64,000 bases of DNA, taken from an uncultured Prevotellaceae bacterium. GTDB taxonomy: Bacteria > Bacteroidota > Bacteroidia > Bacteroidales > Bacteroidaceae. The position numbers and the translations under genes were made by a program. The stretch spans positions 1 through 64,000 of the forward strand of contig ONMA01000025.1 of NCBI GenBank assembly GCA_900318815.1, in the 5' to 3' direction. A model generated the notes under the pieces. The model was given only the letters and a program-made list of their open reading frames with translations, was not told the origin of the DNA and made no database searches. This document shows positions 6,935 through 15,310 of the stretch, in pieces; the stretch's first letter is position 1, and each line of letters opens with the position of its first letter.

Positions 6935-8401
6935 TTACGAGCGTGCCAGGTTGCGGCCTGCGTCGATGCGCAGGAAGATGAACAGCAGGAAGGTGAATCC
7001 CCAGAGCGACGAGCCGCCATAGCTGAAGAAGGGCAGGGGGATGCCTATGACGGGTGTCAGGCCCAAGACCATGCCCACGTTGATGAACACGTGGAACAGG
7101 AAGATGGACAGGACGCAGTAGCCATAGATGCGCCCGAAGGCGTAAGGCTGTCGCTCGGCCAGATGGATGAGTCGCAGGATGAGGGCGAGGAAGAGTGCCA
7201 GCACACTGGCCGACCCTAAGAAGCCTTCCTCTTCGCCCACGGTGCAGAAGATGAAGTCGGTGTCCTGTTCGGGCACGTACTTCAGTTTGGTCTGCGTGCC
7301 GTTCAGGAATCCCTTGCCTTCCAACCCGCCCGAACCGATGGCTATCTCGCTCTGGTGAACGTTGTAGCCAGCACCTTTCAAGTCTTCTTCCAACCCTAAG
7401 AGCACGTTGATGCGCGTGCGCTGATGAGCTTCAAGGATGTTGTTCAGTGCATAGTCGGCCATGCTGAAGAACAGGACAGAACCCATCGTGAACACAGCCA
7501 CCCAGTAGTAGTTGCGCAGGCGCTTGGCCAGCCCCTGCCATATCAGGTAGGCAATGAGAAAGGCCGAGAGTATGTACTGTACCCACACCACGTTGAAGGG
7601 AATGACATAGATGGAGAACAGCAGGCAGACCAGGGTGATGCTCAGGATGAGTCCGATGATGTTGATCAGGTTGCGCTGGTCTTTGCAGAATATCCAGACC
7701 ATGAATCCCGTAAAGATATGAATGAGCAGCATCACGGTGAACTTGCCCACGGAGGTGGTCGTGGTGAGCAGTTCTACGTCGGCATAGCGTATGCCCACGA
7801 CGAAGTAGATGACCATAGCCACGCCCGTGAAGAGTACGCTGCCCGTCATACCCTCGCGATAGAGCATCAGGAAGAAGGCCAGATAGACGAGTGCCGAGCC
7901 CGTCTCGCGCTGCAATACGATGAAGAGCATGGGCACGAAGATGATGGCCAGCGTGGGCAGGAAGTCCTTCCAGTTGCGTATGTCGAAGCCGTAGCGCGAC
8001 ATGAACTTTGCCAAAGCCAGCGAAGTGGCGAACTTGGCAAACTCGGCCGGCTGTAGTCGCAGCGGTCCCAGTACCAGCCAGGAGCGTGACCCCTTGATGC
8101 TGTGAGGGTTGAAGATGGTGGCAAACAGCAGGATGAGCATCAGGCCGAAGAGAATGTAGGCAAACGTCTCGTAGAAACGGTCGTCGAGCAGCAGCAGGGT
8201 CATGCCTAACAGCAGCGACGTGCCTATCCAGACAATCTGCATGCCCGACCGGGTCGAGAGTGCGAAGATGTCGGTGTCGCCATAGTCGTAGCTGGCTCCG
8301 CAGACACTGAGCCAGCCAAAGGTGAGCAGGGCCATGTAGATGCCGATGGTCCACCAGTCGAGCGAGCGGAGCACGCCTTTGTTCTTGTCGTCCGTTGTCA
8401 T
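6935..8401 (-). CDS. rodA: Rod-shape peptidoglycan glycosyltransferase RodA (SEDS family)
   Basis: 488 residues with about ten or more hydrophobic segments. SEDS-family hallmarks include LRLQPAEFAKFATSLALAKF, GSGGLEGKGFLNGTQTKLKY, VPEQDTDFIFCTVGEEEGF and a C-terminal PFFSYGGSSL. RodA polymerises lipid II glycan strands in the elongasome with the transpeptidase encoded directly upstream (mrdA, 29-nt gap). It is longer than the E. coli protein, with an additional membrane region in the middle, as is common in Bacteroidota. It is the last gene of the mre cluster and converges on the 5'-nucleotidase gene. Confidence 0.95.
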   Translation of the reverse strand: MTTDDKNKGVLRSLDWWTIGIYMALLTFGWLSVCGASYDYGDTDIFALSTRSGMQIVWIGTSLLLGMTLLLLDDRFYETFAYILFGLMLILLFATIFNPHSIKGSRSWLVLGPLRLQPAEFAKFATSLALAKFMSRYGFDIRNWKDFLPTLAIIFVPMLFIVLQRETGSALVYLAFFLMLYREGMTGSVLFTGVAMVIYFVVGIRYADVELLTTTTSVGKFTVMLLIHIFTGFMVWIFCKDQRNLINIIGLILSITLVCLLFSIYVIPFNVVWVQYILSAFLIAYLIWQGLAKRLRNYYWVAVFTMGSVLFFSMADYALNNILEAHQRTRINVLLGLEEDLKGAGYNVHQSEIAIGSGGLEGKGFLNGTQTKLKYVPEQDTDFIFCTVGEEEGFLGSASVLALFLALILRLIHLAERQPYAFGRIYGYCVLSIFLFHVFINVGMVLGLTPVIGIPLPFFSYGGSSLWGFTFLLFIFLRIDAGRNLARS

Positions 8402-8430
8402 GTTCTTTTTCTGTTACGTCCTTGTTCCTT

Positions 8431-10284
8431 TTATCTCTCCGCCGTTCCGTAGGCGATGCGCCTTTGCTGGAAGTCTTCGGCTTTCTTTTCCGAAGCCTCG
8501 GAGAGCTTGCCATTCAAATATTGCTCCATGATGAGTCCGCCGATGGGTACGCCGTAGGTGGCACCCCATCCGCCGTTCTCCACGTAGACGGCCACAGCAA
8601 TCTTCGGGTCGTTCATGGGGGCGAAGCCCATGAACACCGAGTGGTCGTGGCCTCGGTTCTGTGCTGTACCCGTCTTTCCGCAGGCTTCAAACTCATAGCC
8701 CGCCAGGGCCTTGCAGGTGCCACCGAGGGCTGCTGAGCGCATGCCGCTCACCACGGTCTCGTAGGCTTGCTCCGAGGCCTTTGTGTAGCGGCGCTTGGTA
8801 TAGAGGGTGTCGAGCTTTTCGCCCTCGATTTCCTTCACCACATGGGGGGTGACGAACCATCCCCTGTTGGCGATGGTGGCTCCCAGGTTGGCTATCTGTA
8901 GCGGCGTGGCGTTCACCTCGCCCTGTCCAATGGCTATGGAGATGATGGTGAGTCCGTTCCACGAACCTTTATAGGCCTTGTCGTAGAACTGCGCGTTGGG
9001 AATCAGTCCGCGCTTCTCGCCGGGCAGGTCGATGCCAAGGCGGTAGCCGAAGCCCATAGACACCATGTAGTCGCGCCAGGTGTTCATGGCACTCTGCACC
9101 GTTCCATATTTCTTCTTGTTGCCAATCATATAGTAGAGTCCCCAGCAGAAATAGCCGTTGCACGACGTACTGATGGCGGGTACTAACGGCAGGGGTGAGC
9201 CGTGGCCGTGACATCCCACGCGCAGGCCCTTGTAGACAAAGCCGTGGGAACAAGAATAAGCCGTGTTGGGCGTGATGATGCCCTCGCTGAGGAAGGTGAG
9301 TGCCTGTGTGGTCTTAAAGGTCGAGCCTGGCGGGTACTGGCCCATGATGGAGCGGTTGAGCAAGGGCTTCCAGCTGTCGCGGCTCAGTTCGCGGTGACTC
9401 CTGGAGCGCTGGCGGCCCACCATCAGGCGCGGGTCGTAGGAGGGCGACGACACCATGCACAGCACTTCGCCCGTCTTGGGTTCTATGGCCACGATGCTGC
9501 CTATCTTCCCTTCGAGCAGGCGCTCGCCTAATGCCTGCAGCTGGTAGTCGATGGAGAGCGTGAGCCGCTTGCCTGGTACCGGCCTGCGGTCGAACGCCCC
9601 GTTGAGGTAGCTGCCCTGGATGCGGCCGTGGGCGTCGCGCAACAGTATCTGCACGCCTTTCTCTCCGCGCAGTTGCTTCTCGTAGCTGCGCTCCACGCCC
9701 AGCTTGCCGATGTAGTCGCCCGGCTGGTAGTAGTCGTCTTCCTCAATGTCGGCAGGCGACACCTCGGCCACGTCGCCCAGCACGTGGGCCGCACATGGGT
9801 GCTGGTACTGGCGAATGCTGCGCCGCTGCACGTAGAAGCCGGGGAAACGGTACATCTTCTCCTGGAACACGCTGAACTCCTTGTCGGAGAGCTGGCTCAG
9901 GAACATCTGCTGCGTGAAGCGCGAGTAGCCGGGGTTCTTCGAGCGGTCCTTGATGTTGTTCATGCGCGTTATGAACTCCTGCTTCGTGAGGCCCAGCGTC
10001 TGGCAGAGTTCCATGGTGTCGAGCCGGTCCTTGGCTTCGTTCATCACCACCATGATGTCGTAGGCGGGCTGGTTGTAGACGAGCAGCTGGCCGTTACGGT
10101 CGTTGATGACGCCACGCGAAGGATAATCCACCTTCTTCAGGAAGGCGTTCGAGTCGGCATTCTTCTTGTAGTCGTCGCTCATCAGCTGGAGCGTAAACAG
10201 ACGGATGATGTAGACCGTGACAATCAGCACGGCTACACCACCAATGACATATTTCCGATTTTCCAGCCCGTGGTCTTTCTTCAT
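8431..10284 (-). CDS. mrdA: Penicillin-binding protein 2 (elongasome transpeptidase)
   Basis: 617 residues. There is one N-terminal membrane anchor (residues ~12-32), a pedestal/dimerisation domain beginning at PSRGVINDRNGQLL, and a C-terminal transpeptidase domain. The active-site serine is S321 in GSTFK, the second motif is S374-C-N376 and the third is K537-T-G. PBP2 crosslinks peptidoglycan during lateral wall growth and works with RodA, MreC and MreD. All three penicillin-binding motifs are intact, so it should be active and beta-lactam sensitive. It lies between mreD (9-nt gap) and rodA in one transcription unit. Confidence 0.95.
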   Translation of the reverse strand: MKKDHGLENRKYVIGGVAVLIVTVYIIRLFTLQLMSDDYKKNADSNAFLKKVDYPSRGVINDRNGQLLVYNQPAYDIMVVMNEAKDRLDTMELCQTLGLTKQEFITRMNNIKDRSKNPGYSRFTQQMFLSQLSDKEFSVFQEKMYRFPGFYVQRRSIRQYQHPCAAHVLGDVAEVSPADIEEDDYYQPGDYIGKLGVERSYEKQLRGEKGVQILLRDAHGRIQGSYLNGAFDRRPVPGKRLTLSIDYQLQALGERLLEGKIGSIVAIEPKTGEVLCMVSSPSYDPRLMVGRQRSRSHRELSRDSWKPLLNRSIMGQYPPGSTFKTTQALTFLSEGIITPNTAYSCSHGFVYKGLRVGCHGHGSPLPLVPAISTSCNGYFCWGLYYMIGNKKKYGTVQSAMNTWRDYMVSMGFGYRLGIDLPGEKRGLIPNAQFYDKAYKGSWNGLTIISIAIGQGEVNATPLQIANLGATIANRGWFVTPHVVKEIEGEKLDTLYTKRRYTKASEQAYETVVSGMRSAALGGTCKALAGYEFEACGKTGTAQNRGHDHSVFMGFAPMNDPKIAVAVYVENGGWGATYGVPIGGLIMEQYLNGKLSEASEKKAEDFQQRRIAYGTAER

Positions 10285-10293
10285 CTGCTTTCA

Positions 10294-10824
10294 CTAATAG
10301 TTTGAGATGCCCGCAGGCTGCTGCTCGTAGCCCCGGAAGTTCTCGAAGGTCATGATGAGTATCGTGGTGAGTACGGTGCTTCCGAACACGCATCCTATCC
10401 AGTGTCCCCAGTTGAAGAAGGTGAAGGCCTCGAGCGTAAAGAACATGATGCAATAGAGCAGCGACATGAGTGCCGTGAAATAGAAGAAACTGCGCCATCC
10501 CAGTCCGGCGGCCGAAGCTGGGTGGTTCTCCTCCGGGTCGCGCGGCAGGAACGATATCAGCAGGTAGGGCTGCAAGGCACCTATGAGCGTGAGCGATGCC
10601 GAGGCCACGCCCGGCGTGTTGGAGAACATGTCGATGGTCAGGCCTGCAAAGAAGCTCCACAGCAGGATGCCCCATTTGGGATAGTTCCTCGGGAACATGA
10701 TGACAAAGTAGACATAGAGCAGGGGCGTGGCGCAGTTGAAGAGCTGGATGCGGTTGAACACCAGCGCCTGTGCCATGCACAATCCCAATAATAGGAAGAC
10801 TCGTTTTATCGTATCAAGTGCCAT
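10294..10824 (-). CDS. mreD: Rod shape-determining membrane protein MreD
   Basis: 176 residues, almost entirely hydrophobic, with about five predicted membrane segments. Identification rests on position (mreC-mreD-mrdA order) and on a weak family pattern (RIQLFNCATPLLYVYFVIMFPRN, WSFFAGLTIDMFSNTPGVAS); MreD sequences are poorly conserved. It bridges MreC and the cytoplasmic MreB filament in the elongasome. The gap to mreC is 15 nt. Confidence 0.9.
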   Translation of the reverse strand: MALDTIKRVFLLLGLCMAQALVFNRIQLFNCATPLLYVYFVIMFPRNYPKWGILLWSFFAGLTIDMFSNTPGVASASLTLIGALQPYLLISFLPRDPEENHPASAAGLGWRSFFYFTALMSLLYCIMFFTLEAFTFFNWGHWIGCVFGSTVLTTILIMTFENFRGYEQQPAGISNY

Positions 10825-10839
10825 GTGGATGTTTTCTTT

Positions 10840-11700
10840 TTAGTGAGTCCTGAGCAGAGAGTCGGTAGCTGCCTGTTGCAGGCGCAGCCGCTCTGCCACC
10901 TTGCTGTCGTTGATGACGCACACGTCGCGCAGACAGCCGAAGTCGGTCGATAACCGTATCTTCAGCCGGTAGCTGAGTCCGTCGCGTGAGTTGTAGACCG
11001 TCTCAATCTTGCCCACCGACACGCCACGGGGGAAGATGCTCGAGTAGCCGCTCGTCTCCACCCAGTCGCCCCGGTAGAACTTGGCATGTCGGGGGATGTC
11101 CTCGACGTAGGCCACCGAGGGGTCGCCGCCATACCACGTGAGGTAGCCGAAATAGCCCCTGTTGCGAATGACGCAGCTGATGCGCGAGCTGGCGTTGAGT
11201 GCCGGGATGACCACTGCATAGTGTGTACTGGCCAGGTAGACCACGCCCACGATACCGTTGCCGCAGGCCACGCCCATGTCGGGCTTCACGCCGTCGGCAA
11301 GGCCCTTGTCGATGGTAATCAGGTTGTCGGGACGGGAAACGGAGTTGGAGACGACCTTGGCAGGAATCAGCTCAAACTGCGACAGCTTCTGCAGTTCCGC
11401 GCGCTCAAGGGCGGTGGTGTCCTTGGTCTTCTCGCTATACAGCCGCTGGAGGTTGACCAGTTGCTGCTCCATCTCAAGGTTGCGCTTCGTCAGTTCCTCG
11501 TTGGCCTTGGCCAGCGAGAAGTACTGCTCAATGTTAGCCTGCCATTTATACACACCGCCGGCGACGCCGTTGGCCGAGGAGATCCACACACTACCCTGAT
11601 AGCTGTTGTAGCGAAACAGCAAGACACCACTGATTACTTCCAGAAACAGGAAGAGAAACCAGCTGAAATGACGTATAAAGAATTGCCAGAGATTTTGCAT
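10840..11700 (-). CDS. mreC: Rod shape-determining protein MreC
   Basis: 286 residues: an N-terminal membrane anchor (residues ~12-30), a coiled-coil segment (residues ~60-95; LAKANEELTKRNLEMEQQLV), then the beta-rich MreC domain (IPAKVVSNSVSRPDNLITID, GLADGVKPDMGV, NGIVGVV, FYRGDWVETSGYSSIFPRGV). MreC is the periplasmic scaffold that activates PBP2 and RodA. It lies downstream of mreB with a 107-nt gap that holds an intergenic repeat. Confidence 0.95.
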   Translation of the reverse strand: MQNLWQFFIRHFSWFLFLFLEVISGVLLFRYNSYQGSVWISSANGVAGGVYKWQANIEQYFSLAKANEELTKRNLEMEQQLVNLQRLYSEKTKDTTALERAELQKLSQFELIPAKVVSNSVSRPDNLITIDKGLADGVKPDMGVACGNGIVGVVYLASTHYAVVIPALNASSRISCVIRNRGYFGYLTWYGGDPSVAYVEDIPRHAKFYRGDWVETSGYSSIFPRGVSVGKIETVYNSRDGLSYRLKIRLSTDFGCLRDVCVINDSKVAERLRLQQAATDSLLRTH

Positions 11701-11705
11701 GGTCT

Positions 11706-11803
11706 TTTATTAGTAATTAGCAATCAGTAATGAGTAATTATGATTACGCTTCGCAGAGGAAGACAACCATAATTGCTGATTACTGACCGCTAATTGCTCA
11801 TTG
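11706..11803. repeat. Intergenic inverted repeat between mreB and mreC
   Basis: The segment is filled with imperfect inverted copies of TTAGCAATCAGTAATGAGTA-like sequence (left arm near 11711-11740, right arm near 11770-11803 on the opposite strand). It could fold in the mreB-mreC mRNA and lower downstream expression; that is inference. Confidence 0.6.
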
Positions 11804-11807
11804 AGAG

Positions 11808-12830
11808 TTATCTCATCAGGAACGAGAAACGATCCACGTTCTTCAGTGCAATGCCTGCACCCTTGGCCACGGAGTGGAGGGGGTCGTCGGGCACGTGGAA
11901 CTGAATGTTGATCTTCTCCTGCAGGCGGCGGTCAAGGCCGCGCAGCAGTGCGCCGCCGCCACTCAGGTACACGCCGTTCTTCACGATGTCGGCGTAGAGT
12001 TCCGGGGGCGTGTTCTCCAAGGCCGAGAGCACAGCGTTCTCAATCTTGGCGATGGTCTTGTCGAGGCAGTGGGCAATCTCCTGATAGCACACCGGCACCT
12101 CCATGGGCAGGGCGGTGATGCGGTTCGGGCCGTGTACGATGTAGTCCTCGGGGGCATCGTCGCCCAGGTCGGTGAGTGCCGAGCCTACGTGTATCTTGAT
12201 GCGCTCGGCCATGCGCTCCGACACCTTCACGTTGTGCTGGCGGGCCATGTACTCCTGGATGTCGGCGGTCAGGTCGTCGCCAGCCGTGCGGATGGAGTTG
12301 TTGCTCACGATGCCGCCTAACGAGATGACGGCAATCTCGGTGGAGCCACCGCCGATGTCGACAATCATGTTGCCTTCGGGAGCCTCCACGTCAATGCCGA
12401 TACCGATGGCAGCGGCCATAGGCTCGAAAATCAGGTAGACGTCGCGTCCCTCGGCATGCTCGGCCGAGTCGCGCACGGCACGCAGCTCCACTTCGGTAGA
12501 GCCCGATGGCACGCCGATGACCATGCGCAGCGACGAGGAGAAGAGGTGATGGCCCGTGTGAACCATCTTGATAAGACCGCGCATCATCTGCTCGCAGGCG
12601 GTGAAGTCGGCAATCACGCCGTCGCGCAGCGGACGTATGGTGCGGATGTTTTCGTGCGTCTTTTCATACATCATCTTTGCCTTTGCACCCACGGCAATCA
12701 TCTTGTCGGTGCGGCGGTCGAGTGCTACGACCGAAGGCTCGTCAACAACGATCTTGTCGTTGCTGATGATAATTGTATTGGCTGTGCCAAGATCCATGGC
12801 CAGCTCTTGTCTGAAACTAAAAAATCCCAT
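11808..12830 (-). CDS. mreB: Rod shape-determining actin homologue MreB
   Basis: 340 residues with the actin-fold nucleotide-binding motifs: MDLGTANTIIISNDKIVVDEPS near the N-terminus, IVDIGGGSTEIAVISLGG in the middle and YLSGGGALLRGLDRRL near the C-terminus. MreB polymerises under the membrane and positions the elongasome. It starts 11 nt after the end of the IMP cyclohydrolase gene, so it is probably cotranscribed from the promoter at 13470-13477. Confidence 0.97.
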   Translation of the reverse strand: MGFFSFRQELAMDLGTANTIIISNDKIVVDEPSVVALDRRTDKMIAVGAKAKMMYEKTHENIRTIRPLRDGVIADFTACEQMMRGLIKMVHTGHHLFSSSLRMVIGVPSGSTEVELRAVRDSAEHAEGRDVYLIFEPMAAAIGIGIDVEAPEGNMIVDIGGGSTEIAVISLGGIVSNNSIRTAGDDLTADIQEYMARQHNVKVSERMAERIKIHVGSALTDLGDDAPEDYIVHGPNRITALPMEVPVCYQEIAHCLDKTIAKIENAVLSALENTPPELYADIVKNGVYLSGGGALLRGLDRRLQEKINIQFHVPDDPLHSVAKGAGIALKNVDRFSFLMR

Positions 12831-12841
12831 TTTCTTTTATA

Positions 12842-13435
12842 TTACTTTACAAACCAACCGTGTATAGCCGTGTCGTAGTGCGAACTCACGCCGAAGGCCT
12901 TGGCGGCAAACATCTTGCGCTGCTCAATGGTTGTCTCTGCACCCTGCTGCATGAGGATGTCGAGCAGTACGCCGTATTCGGCCTTAGAGGGGACGATGAC
13001 CACGTCCTTGAAGTTCTTGGCACCTGCGCGAATCAGCGAGATGCCGCCAATGTCAATCTTCTCAATGATGTCGGCTTCCGAGGCACCGCTTGCTACGGTC
13101 TGCTCAAAGGGATAGAGGTCGACAATGACGAGGTCTATCTCTGGAATCTCATACTGTGCCATCTGCTCGCGGTCGCCCTCGTTGTCGCGACGGCCTAGGA
13201 TGCCACCGAAAATTTTGGGATGAAGCGTCTTCACCCGCCCGCCCAAAATCGACGGGTAGGTGGTCACGTCCTCCACCTTCTGGCATTCATAGCCTTGTTC
13301 TTCAATAAACTTCTGTGTTCCGCCCGTTGAGAGAAACTTCACGCCTTCCTCATCGAGCTTGCGAAGCAATTCATCGAGTCCGTCCTTGTGGAATACGGAG
13401 ATGAGTGCTGTCTTAATCTTTTTGACTTCAGCCAT
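12842..13435 (-). CDS. Stand-alone IMP cyclohydrolase domain (N-terminal half of PurH)
   Basis: 197 residues matching only the N-terminal, MGS-like IMP cyclohydrolase domain of bifunctional PurH: ALISVFHKDGLDEL, FLSTGGTQKFIEEQGY, PSILGGRVKTLHPKIFGGIL, DLYPFEQTVA and EKIDIGGISLIRAGAKNF. PurH is normally 500-530 residues with a C-terminal AICAR transformylase domain; here the frame ends at the domain boundary (SSHYDTAIHGWFVK) and mreB begins 11 nt later. The clean end argues for a genuine stand-alone enzyme that closes the inosine ring, with the formyl-transfer step done by a separate transformylase elsewhere, rather than a recent truncation. A frame-killing deletion followed by loss is the alternative. 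Confidence 0.85.
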   Translation of the reverse strand: MAEVKKIKTALISVFHKDGLDELLRKLDEEGVKFLSTGGTQKFIEEQGYECQKVEDVTTYPSILGGRVKTLHPKIFGGILGRRDNEGDREQMAQYEIPEIDLVIVDLYPFEQTVASGASEADIIEKIDIGGISLIRAGAKNFKDVVIVPSKAEYGVLLDILMQQGAETTIEQRKMFAAKAFGVSSHYDTAIHGWFVK

Positions 13436-13469
13436 ACCTTATTTAATATATATAACGTTATACGGGGTG

Positions 13470-13477
13470 CAAAGGTA
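13470..13477 (-). promoter_or_regulatory. -7 element (TACCTTTG) upstream of the IMP cyclohydrolase/mre cluster
   Basis: Consensus TAnnTTTG followed by GCACCCC, 34 nt before the ATG. It is the only clear promoter seen for the six-gene purH-mre-rodA run. Confidence 0.7.
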
Positions 13478-13548
13478 CAAAATAAAAAATAATCAGCACC
13501 CGGCAACAACGAATAATTTTAGGGCGATACACAAATAATTGTTTAAAG

Positions 13549-14106
13549 TCAAGTCTGCTGAGAGCCAGCCTGCGCCTTTCTTTGCGAAAGGAAGCGCTCC
13601 ACGGCCTGACGGATGCTTTCCAGTCCGAAGTCCTCGGGCACGATGTCGCCCAGCGACATCCATTGCAGTTCGGCTGCGTCGTCGTCGGCCTGTACCTTGG
13701 TTCCCGCCGGCACCGTGGCACGGAAGAACATGTCGGTGGTGTGGATGATCATGCCCGAGTAGAGGTAGTGGTTGGGGATGGAGAACAGGTAGTTGATGCG
13801 GTCGATGTCGAGTCCCGACTCCTCGCGTATCTCGCGGCGCATGCCCTCTTCCACCGTCTCGTCCATGTCGACGAAGCCGCCCACCAGGTCGAGCGTGCCC
13901 TTTGCCGGCTCCTTGGCGCGGCGGGCCACTAACAGGCGTCCGTCGGTGTCGAGGATAAAGGCCGCCGTGGCCGAGCAGGGGTTGGCATAGTAGGTGAAGC
14001 CGCAGTCGGCACATTGCTTGCTCTTGATGTTGTTGACCGCAAAACGGCTGCTGCCGCACACAGGGCAGAAGTGGAATCGGTCGAGTGGATGCTTCTTTTC
14101 TTCCAT
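13549..14106 (-). CDS. Nudix hydrolase with N-terminal zinc ribbon
   Basis: 185 residues from MEEKKHPLDRFHFCPVCG; the longer frame starting at 14181 runs over its own promoter and was rejected. An N-terminal zinc ribbon (CPVCG...CADCG, residues ~14-37) precedes the Nudix domain with box GGFVDMDETVEEGMRREIRE followed by ESG. Zinc-ribbon Nudix proteins of this layout include NADH/NAD-cap pyrophosphatases (NudC), but the NudC signature SQPWPFPxS is absent, so substrate is left open. It is divergent from the hydrolase gene at 14200. Confidence 0.85.
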   Translation of the reverse strand: MEEKKHPLDRFHFCPVCGSSRFAVNNIKSKQCADCGFTYYANPCSATAAFILDTDGRLLVARRAKEPAKGTLDLVGGFVDMDETVEEGMRREIREESGLDIDRINYLFSIPNHYLYSGMIIHTTDMFFRATVPAGTKVQADDDAAELQWMSLGDIVPEDFGLESIRQAVERFLSQRKAQAGSQQT

Positions 14107-14126
14107 ATCATGATGCAATTTTGGTG

Positions 14127-14134
14127 CAAAATTA
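14127..14134 (-). promoter_or_regulatory. -7 element (TAATTTTG) of the Nudix gene
   Basis: Consensus TAnnTTTG on the minus strand, 20 nt before the chosen ATG at 14106. Confidence 0.6.
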
Positions 14135-14166
14135 GTGAATTTAGTTCGGAAAAACAATATTTTTTG

Positions 14167-14174
14167 TACCTTTG
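14167..14174 (+). promoter_or_regulatory. -7 element (TACCTTTG) of the alpha/beta hydrolase gene
   Basis: Consensus element followed by GCACGC, 25 nt before the ATG at 14200. It is divergent from the Nudix promoter 33 nt away. Confidence 0.7.
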
Positions 14175-14199
14175 CACGCAAAAAACGTAAAAAAGCAAG

Positions 14200-15012
14200 A
14201 TGAAACGATTATTCATTCTATTCCTGATAGCCATGACAGCCCATGTGATGAACGCCCAGAAGGTCATCGACCTATGGCCCGACGGGCCGACCAATGCCAG
14301 CAGTGATCCCGACGACAAGGCCGAGCTGCACGTGTTCCTGCCCGATGCGAAGAAGGCCACCGGGAGGGCCATCGTGATGTGCCCCGGCGGTGCCTACAGC
14401 CACCTGGCCATGCAGCATGAGGGCACCGACTGGTCCTACTACTTCAACCATCAGGGCATTGCGCTCATCGTGCTGAAATACCGTATGCCCCACGGCAACC
14501 ACGCCGTGCCGCTGAGCGATGCCGTTGAGGCCATGCGCACCGTGCGCCGCAACGCTAAGACGTGGCACATAGACCCCAAGCAAGTGGGCATCATGGGCTT
14601 CTCGGCAGGCGGCCATCTGGCCTCGGCCATTGCCACCCACGCCAAGGGCGACGCCAAGCCCGACTTCCAGATCCTGTTCTATCCCGTCATCACTATGGAG
14701 CCGAGCATCACCCACCACGAGTCGATGGAGAACTTCTTAGGCAAGAAGCCGAAGAAGAAGCTCATCAGCGAATACAGTACCGACAAGCAGGTGACGCGCG
14801 CCACGCCCCGGGCCTTCATTGCCCTGAGCGACGACGATGACCTTGTGCTGCCCGCCAACGGTGCCTACTACTATCAGGAATGCTATCGCCACGACGTGCC
14901 CGCCTCGCTCCACATCTATCCCACGGGCGGCCACGGCTGGGGCTACCGCGAGTCGTTCCCCTTCCACATGGAGATGCTCCTCGAGTTGAAGGGCTGGCTC
15001 CAGAGCTTCTGA
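14200..15012 (+). CDS. Secreted alpha/beta hydrolase, acetylesterase-like
   Basis: 270 residues. A signal peptide (MKRLFILFLIAMTAHVMNAQ) is followed by an alpha/beta-hydrolase fold with oxyanion loop MCPGGAYSHLA, nucleophile elbow GFSAGGHLAS (Ser near residue 134), an acidic stretch SDDDDLV supplying the likely Asp, and catalytic His in GGHGWGYR. This layout is common among Bacteroidota carbohydrate or xylan acetylesterases. The substrate is inferred, not shown; no xylanase lies next to it. It has its own promoter and is followed by a long palindrome that may terminate it. Confidence 0.85.
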   Translation: MKRLFILFLIAMTAHVMNAQKVIDLWPDGPTNASSDPDDKAELHVFLPDAKKATGRAIVMCPGGAYSHLAMQHEGTDWSYYFNHQGIALIVLKYRMPHGNHAVPLSDAVEAMRTVRRNAKTWHIDPKQVGIMGFSAGGHLASAIATHAKGDAKPDFQILFYPVITMEPSITHHESMENFLGKKPKKKLISEYSTDKQVTRATPRAFIALSDDDDLVLPANGAYYYQECYRHDVPASLHIYPTGGHGWGYRESFPFHMEMLLELKGWLQSF

Positions 15013-15045
15013 CCTGTTCCTTCCGCGCTGTACGATTCGTGCTGC

Positions 15046-15278
15046 GATTGAAAGACGCTGAAAGCGTCACCTCTCAGTAGCCGTAGGTCGGGACGACCTG
15101 CGGACAAGTAGACAAGGGAGGGAAAGCACCCTGAAGGGGAGGGCAACCGTGAGCACGGATTACCCCAACACCGCGTATTGGGCGACCCCCTTGGGGTCGA
15201 TGTGCCTTCTCACGCTCTGTCCGCAGGTCGTTCCGACCTACGGCTACTGAGAGGTGACGCTTTCAGCGTCTTTCAATC
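15046..15278. repeat. Long inverted repeat, AGACGCTGAAAGCGTC family, copy 1
   Basis: Two 61-nt arms (15046-15106 and 15218-15278) are inverted copies with about one mismatch. Each arm begins with a small palindrome (GACGCTGAAAGCGTC). The interior holds a second small palindrome (GACCCCCTTGGGGTC). A related element sits at 18801-18996. It fills the gap between convergent genes and could end transcription from both sides. There is no coding sequence and no transposase. Confidence 0.85.
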
Positions 15279-15310
15279 GTATAGCACCTGTTACTTCCGC
15301 GTAGCGGACG

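Noticed and set aside
7431-8513. 360-codon minus-strand frame overlapping rodA
   Set aside because: Shifted-frame shadow of rodA, rich in Arg/His/Leu/Gln and without domains.
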